Shown here: one piece after another, positions 23,378 to 31,740 of the stretch
Numbering within the stretch: the stretch's first letter is position 1
Layout of the letters: each line of letters begins with the position of its first letter
Origin: an uncultured Eubacteriales bacterium
GTDB lineage: Bacteria > Bacillota > Clostridia > Lachnospirales > Lachnospiraceae
Assembly (NCBI GenBank): GCA_900315665.1
Contig: OMZX01000045.1
Span: 1-34,992, forward strand
DNA: 34,992 bases
Direction of reading: 5' to 3'
Program-made: the position numbers and the translations under genes
The notes under the pieces: generated by a model
Told to the model about the DNA's origin: nothing
Databases searched by the model: none
What the model saw: the letters and a program-made list of their open reading frames with translations, nothing else

Positions 23378-24274
23378 TTACTTCTCATCCTTTACGATGG
23401 AAACGCCAGTCATTCTCTCGTAATACTTTACGATATCATCATGATCGTTGCTGCCTTCATCGTGGTTCTTGAGCTCCTGCATAACCTCCATCATATGTGC
23501 AGTCATCGGAACCGGCATATTGATGGCATGAGAAGCATTGAGCGCGTTTGTAAGATCCTTGATATGAAGATCAATACGGAAGCCAGGCTTGTAGTTGCCG
23601 GAAAGCATCATCGGAGCCTTAGCATCAAGAACGGTAGAACCTGCGAGACCGCCACGGATTGCCTGATATACGAGCTCAGGATCTGTACCAGCCTTCTTTG
23701 CGAAGGTAAGTGCCTCGGCTACGATACCGATATTCGAAGCTACGATCATCTGGTTTGCAAGCTTAGCTACGTTGCCGGAGCCGAGCGGTCCTACATATAC
23801 GACGGAACCAGCCATGGCCATCATCACATCGTAGAACTTGTCAAATGTCTCCTTCTTGCCACCGACCATAACAGAAAGCGTACCGTCGATTGCCTTTGGC
23901 TCACCGCCGGAAACCGGAGCATCGAGCATATCGATACCAGCCTCTGCAAGCTTAGCACCGACTGTCTTTGACTCCACCGGGTCGATGGATGACATATCGA
24001 TCAGTGTGATGCCGCTCTTTTTTGCATCAAGGATACCATCCTTACCAAGTGCAACCTCCTTCACCTGCGGGCTATTCGGGAGCATAGTGATGATCACGTC
24101 ACAGCCCTGCTCGATCTCATCCTTTGCGTTCTTCGCTGCCTTTGCGCCGGCTGCTACCATCTCATCGATGACAGCCTGCTTGTGTGTGGTTACGGTTACA
24201 TCGTAGCCTGCCTTTAAAAGGTTCTTAGCCATCGGCTTACCCATGATTCCAAGTCCTACAAAACCAATCTTCAT
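23378..24274 (-). CDS. garR: 2-hydroxy-3-oxopropionate (tartronate semialdehyde) reductase
   Basis: This beta-hydroxyacid dehydrogenase reduces tartronate semialdehyde to D-glycerate with NAD(P)H. The 298-residue product has the N-terminal nucleotide site GFVGLGIMGKPMAKNL, the substrate motif DAPVSGGEPKA (about 118-128), the catalytic Lys in GNVAKLANQMIVASN (about 171) and a C-terminal helical domain. Length and motifs match GarR/GlxR. It starts after GAGGAATA. It is upstream of the aldolase on the same strand, giving consecutive pathway steps in gene order. Confidence 0.95.
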   Translation of the reverse strand: MKIGFVGLGIMGKPMAKNLLKAGYDVTVTTHKQAVIDEMVAAGAKAAKNAKDEIEQGCDVIITMLPNSPQVKEVALGKDGILDAKKSGITLIDMSSIDPVESKTVGAKLAEAGIDMLDAPVSGGEPKAIDGTLSVMVGGKKETFDKFYDVMMAMAGSVVYVGPLGSGNVAKLANQMIVASNIGIVAEALTFAKKAGTDPELVYQAIRGGLAGSTVLDAKAPMMLSGNYKPGFRIDLHIKDLTNALNASHAINMPVPMTAHMMEVMQELKNHDEGSNDHDDIVKYYERMTGVSIVKDEK

Positions 24275-24423
24275 CGTATATTCCTCACTTTCTTTTGTTG
24301 AAGGCTGTTGCCTTATTGACTTCTTAACACATCTGCATCATATCGGATTCCTGTAAACTCTTCTATATAAAAACCTCACAAAGTATGCCAGGATTTCTGA
24401 CGTATCTGCCAAATTCATTTTTC

Positions 24424-24463
24424 TTGATTCATAATGTTTCATTTTGTCCGCTATTGATTCATA
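24424..24463. promoter_or_regulatory. Direct repeats upstream of garR, candidate operator
   Basis: TTGATTCATA occurs at 24424-24433 and again at 24454-24463, exactly 30 bp apart (about three helical turns), in the region between garR and the LysR remnant. Two same-face sites suggest binding by a dimeric regulator, perhaps the PrpR-like or a LysR protein. Confidence 0.5.
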
Positions 24464-24487
24464 TTTTGCAGGTTCTTGTCACTGATC

Positions 24488-25225
24488 TCATCCGGCATAG
24501 GCATCATAATTTTCAAGCAAAAGCATACTGAACTCTCTCAGTGCACCGGTCAGCATCGTATCCTTCCGATATGCAACCGCAATATGGTATATCTCCTCCG
24601 GTGCAAGAGAAAATGCGATGCCCTTCCCCTCCTCAAGCTGTGACGCCGGTATAAAGGCTACGCCCTTTCGATTCTCAACCATCGATAGCGCGACCTCCGT
24701 TTCACTGACTTCACAGAAGTTCGAAGGGCTGAAGCTTGCTTTTCTAAAAATATTCATCTCCTCATGATGCAGGAAACTCCCCTCCTGATGCAGTACAAAG
24801 AAATCCTGTTCCAGTGCATCAAAATGGATTCCATTTCTTAAAAAGCTATGAATCGCCGGATGTCCGAAGGGCAGAACGAGCTTCAGTTCCTCATCTCTTA
24901 ATGGAATAAAGGAAAGAAGGCTGTTGGAAAGCTCTTTCGTTGATACGACGGCGATATCTGCCTGTCCGTTTAAGAGATAGTCGACCGCCGCCGAAGCATT
25001 ACCAAGAGGCTGTAAATAAACCTCTGCATTATCTTCTCGATCCCGCTTCATCGCAAGATATGCCAGATATCGTATCGGTTCCGTCATTCTCTGGTTCTTT
25101 TTCATCATAAGTCCGAGATGAAAATGATACGCCGGCGTAAAAGGGAAATAGACGAAATCCCTCGACTGGATTCTTGTCATGGATTTCGGCAGGAGTCCGA
25201 CACCGGCGCCCTGTCGTATCAATCT
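24488..25225 (-). pseudogene. LysR remnant with two joined effector-domain pieces
   Basis: The frame lacks a DNA-binding domain. It begins with the end of one LysR effector domain (RLIRQGAGVGLLPKSMTRIQ ... RYLAYLAMKRDRED). It continues without a stop into most of a second effector domain (VYLQPLGNASAAVDYLLNGQ, ELKLVLPFGHPA, SMVENRKGVAFIPAS). The 5' side ends abruptly at about 25215-25225 against the esterase remnant on the other strand. The simplest reading is two deletions: one fusing tandem LysR genes in frame, one removing the front of the first. A natural tandem-domain regulator is a less likely alternative. Confidence 0.7.
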
Positions 25226-25851
25226 ACTACAGAAACTCCTCTGAGGACAAGTGGCCGGCACAGATCCAGGATGTAAAGACGGCAATCCGTTTCATCCGCG
25301 CACATGCCGCAAAATATGAGGTGGATCCGGAACGTATCGGTATTTTCGGACGTTCCGCAGGCGGCCAGCTCTCCGCCTTCGCTGCACAGAACCTCCCGGG
25401 CTATGATACCGAGGAGTGGAGTGATTTCTCATCGAACGTACAGTCCTGCATCGACATGTTTGGTCCGGCTGATCTCGGTGCAAACATGGATATGGAACAG
25501 AAGAAATTTGCAGATCCGAAGTTCCGCTGGCATAAGCTTGAAGACACACACGGCGGAGCCCTCATCGGCGGTGACCCCGCTACGATCCGTGAGCGCGCTG
25601 ATGCCGCATCGGTTACCACGCATGTCAATGCTGGTATGACGCCGCTCATGATCCTGCACGGCGGCAATGACCCGATCGTCCCGAAGGAGGTTTCCAGTGA
25701 TCTTCTCTACCAGAAGATCGTTGATGCCGGACTCGAAGATCGCTGCGAATACCATGTGATCCCGCATGCCGGCCACGGCACCCGTGAATTTTTCCAGGAC
25801 AAGACGAAGGAGCTCATGATCGGGTTCTTCGATAAGACGCTGAAGAAGTAA
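25213..25851 (+). pseudogene. Alpha/beta-hydrolase esterase lacking its N-terminal third
   Basis: The readable part starts at VVSIYYRNSSEDKWPAQIQD and has the nucleophile elbow GIFGRSAGGQLSAF (Ser in GRSAG), the acid region LMILHGGNDPIVP and the catalytic His in PHAGHGTREF. It therefore belongs to the acetyl-esterase/lipase group (HSL/BD-FAE type). The oxyanion HGG segment and the first ~80 residues are absent, and the frame enters antisense LysR sequence upstream. An ATG at 25174 is in frame but codes for antisense sequence and has no ribosome site. Junction at about 25215. Confidence 0.8.
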
Positions 25852-25885
25852 TAAGCTATTTCTATTTTGTAATAACATCTGATGA

Positions 25886-25977
25886 AGGAGAAGACCTCCG
25901 GACCGATGGAATGTGCCGGCCGCTAGCATTTGAATGCTAACGGCCGGCACATTCCATCGGTCCGGAGGTCTTCTCCT
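25886..25977. repeat. 92-nt near-perfect hairpin (45-bp arms)
   Basis: The arms 25886-25930 and 25933-25977 are complementary with one mismatch and leave a 2-nt loop. The sequence is GC-rich (core GGAATGTGCCGGCCG). It lies between the convergent esterase remnant and LysR gene and has no T tract, so it exceeds what a normal terminator needs. Confidence 0.96.
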
Positions 25978-26008
25978 ACGCCAGATATTTTTAGCCAAAA
26001 TGCAGCTT

Positions 26009-26923
26009 TTATATCTTCCCATCCAGCCAATAGCTCTTGACCATTTTGATAAAGTCCTTCGCCGCACTGCTGAGATACGAGTTCTTCTGATAGGTCACGC
26101 AGACATGCCAGGTCGGATGATTCGGCAGACGATAGAATTTGATGCCCTCGGGATGCCGCTTCACATAGTGATAGGGAACCAGGCCGCAGGCGAGCTCGGC
26201 GCGAATCATCGAAAGAATCGTCGTATTATTAGAGGTCTCAAATAGGATATTCGGCGTGAAGCCGGCTTCCTTGAAAATTTTATCGGTCAGAAACCGGATC
26301 GTCGATTCCTTATACATCATGACGAAGGGCTCATACTGAAGCTCCGTCAATGGAAGAATCGGATATGCATCGCCGCTCTCAAGATATTTTTTATCCACAG
26401 GATATCGTTCCGGCATACCGATATAAATCTCTTCGTCGTATAGATCGATGTACTCGTCGATCGTTTTCTGTGCATCTGTCAATGTGACAAAGCCAATATC
26501 GAGTTCCCCTTTCCGGACCTGTTCCTGCTGCCTTTTTACACTCAGCTCACGCGGTTCTACGGTGTACTGCGGATACTTTTTATGAAATTCCGGATAGACA
26601 GAAGCAAACATATCTGAGCCTCTTCCCGGTGTCATGCCGACGGATAGGAAGCCTTTATGTGTGTTTACCATATCGGCGATGATCGTATAGGTTCTCTGCT
26701 TGATCCGTAGCATCTCACGGGCATTCTGGATATAGACCTCACCCGCCGGCGTCGGTGCCCAATCTGATTTACTTCGCACAAACAGCGGCGTCCCAAGCTC
26801 CTTTTCAAGCTTCAGAAGCTGCTGGGAAAGCGCCGACTGCGTAATATACAGCTTTTCCGCCGCATGCGTGATCGAGCCTTCATCTGCAATCTTAATGACA
26901 TATTCAATCAATTTAGTATCCAC
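26009..26923 (-). CDS. LysR-family regulator divergent from garD
   Basis: The 304-residue product has the LysR HTH (IADEGSITHAAEKLYITQSALSQQLLKLEKELG, about 11-43) and a complete effector domain ending WLDGKI, of normal length. It is divergent from garD across 159 bp that contain a T-N11-A type inverted repeat and a garD promoter, so it is the likely hexarate-responsive activator of garD. The effector is inferred only from context. Confidence 0.93.
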   Translation of the reverse strand: MDTKLIEYVIKIADEGSITHAAEKLYITQSALSQQLLKLEKELGTPLFVRSKSDWAPTPAGEVYIQNAREMLRIKQRTYTIIADMVNTHKGFLSVGMTPGRGSDMFASVYPEFHKKYPQYTVEPRELSVKRQQEQVRKGELDIGFVTLTDAQKTIDEYIDLYDEEIYIGMPERYPVDKKYLESGDAYPILPLTELQYEPFVMMYKESTIRFLTDKIFKEAGFTPNILFETSNNTTILSMIRAELACGLVPYHYVKRHPEGIKFYRLPNHPTWHVCVTYQKNSYLSSAAKDFIKMVKSYWLDGKI

Positions 26924-26948
26924 GTTTATTGCCTCCGCGGTTATCTTA

Positions 26949-26963
26949 ATTAGTAAATCTAAT
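26949..26963. promoter_or_regulatory. Candidate LysR binding site (ATTAG-N5-CTAAT)
   Basis: ATTAGTAAATCTAAT is a perfect inverted repeat fitting the T-N11-A LysR rule, about 60 bp upstream of the garD -10. Further CTAAT half-sites occur at 26976 and 26989. Confidence 0.6.
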
Positions 26964-26984
26964 TATAGCTTTATTCTAATTAAT

Positions 26985-27013
26985 TTCACTAATGATTACT
27001 AGTACAATATAAT
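26985..27013 (+). promoter_or_regulatory. garD promoter
   Basis: TTCACT (26985-26990), a 17-nt spacer and a perfect TATAAT (27008-27013). The weak -35 agrees with dependence on an activator bound upstream. Confidence 0.6.
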
Positions 27014-27082
27014 AAGAACATCAACAAAAGTTGCAAAGCACTTGGCGAAACATTTCATCTATTACAAAGTCAGGAGAATAAC

Positions 27083-28606
27083 ATGGCAAACAGATTATGT
27101 ATTCAGATCACGGAGAAGGACAATGTAGCGATTGCAATCCATGATCTCAAAAAGGGCACGGAAGTTATGCCGGGCGTGGTCACGGCTGTAGACATTCCAC
27201 AGGCACATAAAATCGCTCTGAAGGCGATGCCGAAGGGCACAGAGGTTGTACGTTACGGCGTTGTTCTCGGCACGACCGCGGAGGATATCCCGGTGGGCGG
27301 CTGGATCAATGAAAAGAATCTCATCATGGCACCGGCACCGGATCTCGATGCGATGCAGTTCGCGACGAACATTCGCACAGATCTTCCGAAGCCGAAGCGG
27401 ACAACGTGGATGGGTTATAAAAATCCTTCCGGCTTCTATGCAGGTACAAGAAACATTCTCGGTATCAACACGACGGTACAATGTGTTGCTGGTGTCCTTA
27501 ATGTAGCCATCCGGCGTATCAAGCAGGAGATCCTGCCGAAATATCCGAATGTCGATGATGTCGTGGCGATCAATCATCCGTATGGCTGTGGTGTAGCCAT
27601 AGATGCGCCGGATGCTTACATTCCGCAGAAGATCCTTCGTAATATCGCGATGCATCCGAATTTCGGCGGTGTATTTATGCTCGTTTCTCTCGGCTGCGAG
27701 AAGTTCACCGTTGATCGTTTCTGTGAGTGGTGGCCGGAGTTGAACACACCGGAAAATGTTATTGTCCTTCAGAACTATAAGGGCTATCAGGCGATGATGG
27801 ATGCAATCTGCGAGATGGCCGAGAAGAAGCTGCAGATTCTCAATCAGCGTAAGCGTGAGGAGCTTCCTCTTTCCGATCTTCTCGTCGGCATGCAGTGCGG
27901 CGGCTCCGATGCCTTCTCCGGTATTACCGCAAACCCGACAGCAGGCTATGCAGCGGATCTTCTCGTATCCGGCGGTGGCACAGCGATGTTCTCAGAGGTT
28001 ACAGAGGTTCGGGACGGTGTGCAGTTCATCGCACACCGCTGTATCAATGAAGAGGTCGGTAAGCGTCTCGTGCAGGAGATGAAGTGGTATGACACATACC
28101 TTCGTAAGGGCGGCGTCGATCGTGGCGCGAACACAACGCCGGGCAACAAGAAGGGCGGGCTTTCCAACATCATCGAGAAGTCGATGGGTTCGATCGCAAA
28201 ATCCGGTTCTTCCCCAATCGTCGAGGTGCTTTCTCCTGGCGACCGTCCGACAAAGCATGGCGAGATCTTCGCTGCAACGCCAGCCTCTGATCTTGTCTGC
28301 GGACCGTCCCAGCTTGCCTCCGGTATGGGCCTCGAGGTCTTCATGACCGGCCGTGGCACACCATATGGCCTTGCCGCTGCACCTGTCATCAAGCTTTGCT
28401 CCAGAAATGAAATGAAGGAGCAGTGGCCGGACATCATTGATTTCAATGCCGGCCCCGCCGCTGTCGGTGACAGAACGATCGCTGAGCAGGGCGAAGAGCT
28501 CTTTAACTTCATTCTTGACGTCGCATCCGGCATCAAGAAGCCGTACACTGAACAGTATGGCTTCGCCAATGACCTCTGCGTCTTTAACCCGGCACCAATC
28601 ACCTGA
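27083..28606 (+). CDS. garD: Galactarate dehydratase, UxaA/GarD family
   Basis: GarD removes water from galactarate to give 5-keto-4-deoxyglucarate. The 507-residue protein has an N-terminal SAF-like domain (VAIAIHDLKKGTEV ... EDIPVGGWI) and the large UxaA-type domain with NHPYGCGVAID, GCEKFTVDRF, MQCGGSDAFSGITANP and GNKKGGLSNIIEKSMGSIAKSG. It ends in FNPAPIT; E. coli GarD is of similar length. CAGGAG precedes the ATG. It is the entry enzyme for the pathway completed by the aldolase, garR and garK on the other strand. Its stop lies right at the 3' end of the broken mannonate-dehydratase-like gene. Confidence 0.93.
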   Translation: MANRLCIQITEKDNVAIAIHDLKKGTEVMPGVVTAVDIPQAHKIALKAMPKGTEVVRYGVVLGTTAEDIPVGGWINEKNLIMAPAPDLDAMQFATNIRTDLPKPKRTTWMGYKNPSGFYAGTRNILGINTTVQCVAGVLNVAIRRIKQEILPKYPNVDDVVAINHPYGCGVAIDAPDAYIPQKILRNIAMHPNFGGVFMLVSLGCEKFTVDRFCEWWPELNTPENVIVLQNYKGYQAMMDAICEMAEKKLQILNQRKREELPLSDLLVGMQCGGSDAFSGITANPTAGYAADLLVSGGGTAMFSEVTEVRDGVQFIAHRCINEEVGKRLVQEMKWYDTYLRKGGVDRGANTTPGNKKGGLSNIIEKSMGSIAKSGSSPIVEVLSPGDRPTKHGEIFAATPASDLVCGPSQLASGMGLEVFMTGRGTPYGLAAAPVIKLCSRNEMKEQWPDIIDFNAGPAAVGDRTIAEQGEELFNFILDVASGIKKPYTEQYGFANDLCVFNPAPIT

Positions 28607-29495
28607 TAATCATCATGCCGTGTCCACTCTGATTAAAGAACGCATGGTCGATGCTAATGCCTCCATCATAGCCTGCCCGGACGAGCTGCTTCATGATCTC
28701 ATACATATCCGCATAGCCATCCTCCATGAGCGTTTCCTCGAAATAGGGCATCGGACTTGAAATATTCCGGAAATGAACGACCGTGATCTTCCCCGCCTTC
28801 GTGAACTCCATGATGTCGTTCATAAGATCACCGAATTTCGGATCCTCGAGTCAGCAACCGACACAAAGCTTCATCGTGAGATAGGGGCTGTCATTGGCAA
28901 GCTGAAACGCACGTCTATACGATTCCGTGTTCCAGATCAGATTATGACAGCCTGCAGTCTCCGGAACCGGCGGATCATTCGGGTGAAGGGAAAGCTTGAC
29001 ATCTGCCTCTTCGCAGACCGGCAGCGTCTTGTCCAGGAAATACTTAAAATTATCCCAGATCTCTTCTTCTCCATACACACGATCATTTGCAATCGGCTGC
29101 GCATTGATCTCATCCATGTCGCAGATAAAGGCATTTTCTCCCCGGGTATATTTACCCTTTCCGATTTTCCGGAAGACGCCATTCGGCTGCCACGCGATGT
29201 AATTTACCTTGACACCTACTTTACCGAGCACTCTCGTAAAATCATTATACTTTTCGATCCATTCATCCCGATCCGGTTTACCCAGAATAATGGATGAACA
29301 CTTCTGAAGCTGTGGGCAGCCTGCATCCAGGATCTCCAGATCATACCGCTCCGCACGCTCTATGAATTTAGACAATGCCTCCACATTGGCATCCTCCGGA
29401 CGGCAGTTCATCGCTAGATAATGTATCCCCATGCCTCGCGCTGCCTGCATCTCTTCATCTGTCATTTTGCTGTCACATCTGGCCTCAACCTTCAT
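28599..29495 (-). pseudogene. Mannonate-dehydratase-like (UxuA family) TIM barrel, nonsense mutation and lost C-terminus
   Basis: The frame opens after GGAGG at 29495 and shows the UxuA pattern: NYIAWQPNGVFR, EEEIWDNFKYFLDKTLPVCEEA, KLSLHPNDPPVPE and TMKLCVGC. Then an in-frame TGA (28851-28853) appears where the family has Trp (GTWLE-like), and the same frame continues as LEDPKFGDLMNDI, KITVVHFRNI and GYDGGISIDHAF. A single base change (TGG to TGA) explains it. The end is also abnormal: the frame runs into the garD 3' end, leaving ~300 codons instead of ~350. It would have dehydrated a hexonate-type sugar acid. Confidence 0.8.
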
Positions 29496-29580
29496 CTCTG
29501 TCCTCCATCATATTTGTACTAAAAATCTACGATTACCCGATAAATAAAAAACATGCAGCCAGACTATCCTGCTTTCCAGA

Positions 29581-30435
29581 TTACTGCATATCAAGCGGCA
29601 TCTTATACGTCGGTGCCGGATATACCTTATCAATCAGCTGATAGTCCTCTTCTGTAAGCTCGATCTGATCCGCATGGGCATTCGATAAAGTATGCGCAGC
29701 CTTCGAGCTTCTCGGGATGGCGATCGTGTGGCCATCACGGATATTCCAGGCCAGCATAATCTCCGGCACGGTTGCATGATACTTCTCTGCGAGCGACTCC
29801 AGTGTCCGGTTCTCGAAAAGTCCTCTCCGGAGCGATCCGGCCTGTGCCAGCGGGCAATAAGACATGAGAGCTACATTGTGCTTTCGCATCCACGGAAGCA
29901 GTGAATACTCGATGCCACGGGAGCCGGTATGATACAGCACCTGATTCACCTGACAGTTTCTGCCCTCCGGGATATCCCAGAGCTCTTCCATATCGTCGAT
30001 ATCAAAGTTTGATACGCCCCATGCCTTGATGAGTCCTTCGTTTCGAAGTTCTTCAAGCCGCATGACTGTTTCACGAAGCGGATATCTCCCTCTCCAGTGA
30101 TAAAGGTAAAGATCAAGATAACTTACTCCCATCCGGGAGAGACTGCCCTCCAGTGCAGCGCGCATCCTGCTGCCGCCGGCATTGCCGGGAAGCACCTTCG
30201 ATACGAGAAAAAGCTTCGACCGATCCAGTGTGGATAAGGCCTCGCCAAGCATATCCTCCGCAGCACCGTTTCCATACATTTCCGCCGTATCGATCAGCGT
30301 CATACCGGCTTCCACACCCTTCCGGATACCCTCAATCTCCTGCTGCCGATGATTTCTCTGCTCTCCGAGATACCAGGTGCCCTGCCCGAGCGCCGGTACC
30401 ACGGCGCCATTTGCTAGTGTTATATTATGCTTCAT
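29581..30435 (-). CDS. Aldo/keto reductase
   Basis: The 284-residue (alpha/beta)8 barrel has the AKR signatures: LIDTAEMYGNGAAEDMLGEAL (catalytic Asp and Tyr), Lys in LVSKVLPGN, His in LYHWRG, GVSNFDIDDMEEL and the NADPH-binding AIPRSSKAAHTLSNAHA at the end. The start at 30435 follows GGAGGG. It reduces a carbonyl compound; in this cluster a sugar-acid-derived aldehyde is plausible but not shown. It lies between two broken sugar-acid dehydratase genes on the same strand. Confidence 0.92.
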   Translation of the reverse strand: MKHNITLANGAVVPALGQGTWYLGEQRNHRQQEIEGIRKGVEAGMTLIDTAEMYGNGAAEDMLGEALSTLDRSKLFLVSKVLPGNAGGSRMRAALEGSLSRMGVSYLDLYLYHWRGRYPLRETVMRLEELRNEGLIKAWGVSNFDIDDMEELWDIPEGRNCQVNQVLYHTGSRGIEYSLLPWMRKHNVALMSYCPLAQAGSLRRGLFENRTLESLAEKYHATVPEIMLAWNIRDGHTIAIPRSSKAAHTLSNAHADQIELTEEDYQLIDKVYPAPTYKMPLDMQ

Positions 30436-30506
30436 TGTTCCCTCCGTTTGCGTTGTTTTCGTCGGTATTTCCATGTTTCCGCTCTCCCGACATATCCTTC
30501 ATTGTC

Positions 30507-30540
30507 AAAGAGGCGTCAGTGATACACCGACGCCTCTGTT
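30507..30540 (-). terminator. Terminator after gudD
   Basis: AGAGGCGTC (30509-30517) and GACGCCTCT (30529-30537) form a 9-bp stem. It is located between the gudD remnant and the aldo/keto reductase gene; the minus strand ends CTCTTTG. Confidence 0.65.
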
Positions 30541-30627
30541 TATTAAGGTACTACTCTAATATTGTCTAAATTCACATCGAATGTCTACATATTTGTCACC
30601 GATGTAAGCATTATTCCGATTCGAGTA

Positions 30628-31125
30628 TCAGCGAACCAGGCAAGGCTTCTTGTTATCGAACTTCCAGCCCGGGATCAGATACTGCATGCCCTTTGCATCA
30701 TCACGAGCGCCGAGGCAGTTCTCTACATAAAGCTTGTTAGCCTTTAGAACCTGCTCGCGGTCAACCTCGATACCGAGACCAACCATCTTATCGATGCCCT
30801 CGATGCAGCCGCCGACGATCGGCATCGGATTCTTCGTAAGACGATTTCTGCCCTCCTGCCAGATCCAGTGTGTATCGATACCATTGAGTCTGCCCGGAAC
30901 TGCTGCCGCGCACTGAGCAACCATTGCGAGAGAAATATCGAAGTGGTTGTTTGAGTGGCAGCCCCACATGAGACCGAAATCGCTGCAAAGCTGGCCGACT
31001 CTCACGGAGCCCTCCATCGTCCAGAAGTGCGGATCTGCAAGAGGAATGTCTACAGATTTAAGAGAGATACAATGTCTCATCTGTCTCCAGTCAGTATCGA
31101 TCATGTTGGTTGCTGTGAACATGCC
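30628..31125 (-). pseudogene. gudD: Glucarate dehydratase, C-terminal remnant
   Basis: The ~164 residues are a clear match to the C-terminal third of GudD, an enolase-superfamily enzyme that converts glucarate to 5-keto-4-deoxyglucarate: [61 protein letters not shown] and [16 protein letters not shown] to the usual KPCLVR end. GudD is ~445 residues, so about 280 N-terminal residues with the first metal ligands and the catalytic KxK lysines are gone. The frame stops at about 31125, where a LysR fragment on the opposite strand begins. Non-functional. Confidence 0.9.
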
Positions 31126-31134
31126 GGAAGACGG

Positions 31135-31590
31135 AATCCGAGTTTCACCTACATCGCCGGTGTAAAGGAAAAATACCTGCTGGGAATTCCCGATACAAAC
31201 CCGGTGCTTGCGGAACTTCCGAAACCCTCAGATATTTCATATCCCGTCTTTGATATCACACTTCTAAAGGATCAAGAATTTATTTTGGGAAATGCAGAAA
31301 CCAGAAGTCACACCTTCGAAATGGATATTTTTTCTTATGCTTCGATGACACCGAAGGTTCTCTTTGAAACCTCAAGCTCGGGCACGAAGCTCGCCATGAT
31401 GCAAAAGCAGATTGCTCCGGCCTTCCTGCCGCAAGCTTATATAAATAAAGATGACCCGAATCGCTATTTCCGCTGCCCGCCTTATCCATCCTGGACCACC
31501 TGTGTCGCCACCCGTCGGGACGATTACCTGACAGTTCCAGAGCTTGTCCTTGCAGACCTCATCCGTCGCTATAATCAGAACGAAGTCGGT
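31135..31590 (+). pseudogene. LysR effector-domain remnant
   Basis: The frame reads as the second half of a LysR effector domain ([51 protein letters not shown], then WTTCVATRRDDYLTVPE), closest in style to the LysR upstream of garD. The HTH and first half of the effector domain are missing at the junction with gudD near 31130. The 3' end runs into the TnpB element at about 31590, so the last codons are element-derived. It was probably the divergent regulator of gudD. Confidence 0.8.
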
Positions 31591-31591
31591 G

Positions 31592-31740
31592 TCAACATAC
31601 TCATGACTAAAGTCACGAGCTTGTAACTCCCCTGTAGTATAACGACTGACGCCTCCTACATTTAACTCACGATAGCACTGTGGTGGGGTTACATTGACGG
31701 GACGGTTGACAGCGCCCCTTGCATAAGAGATATGCTCTTA
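31592..31740 (-). ncRNA. Putative omega RNA (reRNA) of the TnpB element
   Basis: The ~145 nt after the tnpB stop, up to and including the right-end hairpin, occupy the place from which TnpB guide RNAs are transcribed. They contain GTTAAATGTAGGAGGCGTC and end near the hairpin plus GTATGTTGAC. If the element border is near 31591, the guide would be the minus-strand copy of about 31571-31590 in the LysR remnant. Position-based; secondary structure not computed. Confidence 0.5.

Noticed and set aside
28851-28853. Selenocysteine codon in the UxuA-like gene
   Set aside because: The family has Trp here and the 3' end of the gene is also broken, so a nonsense mutation is simpler.
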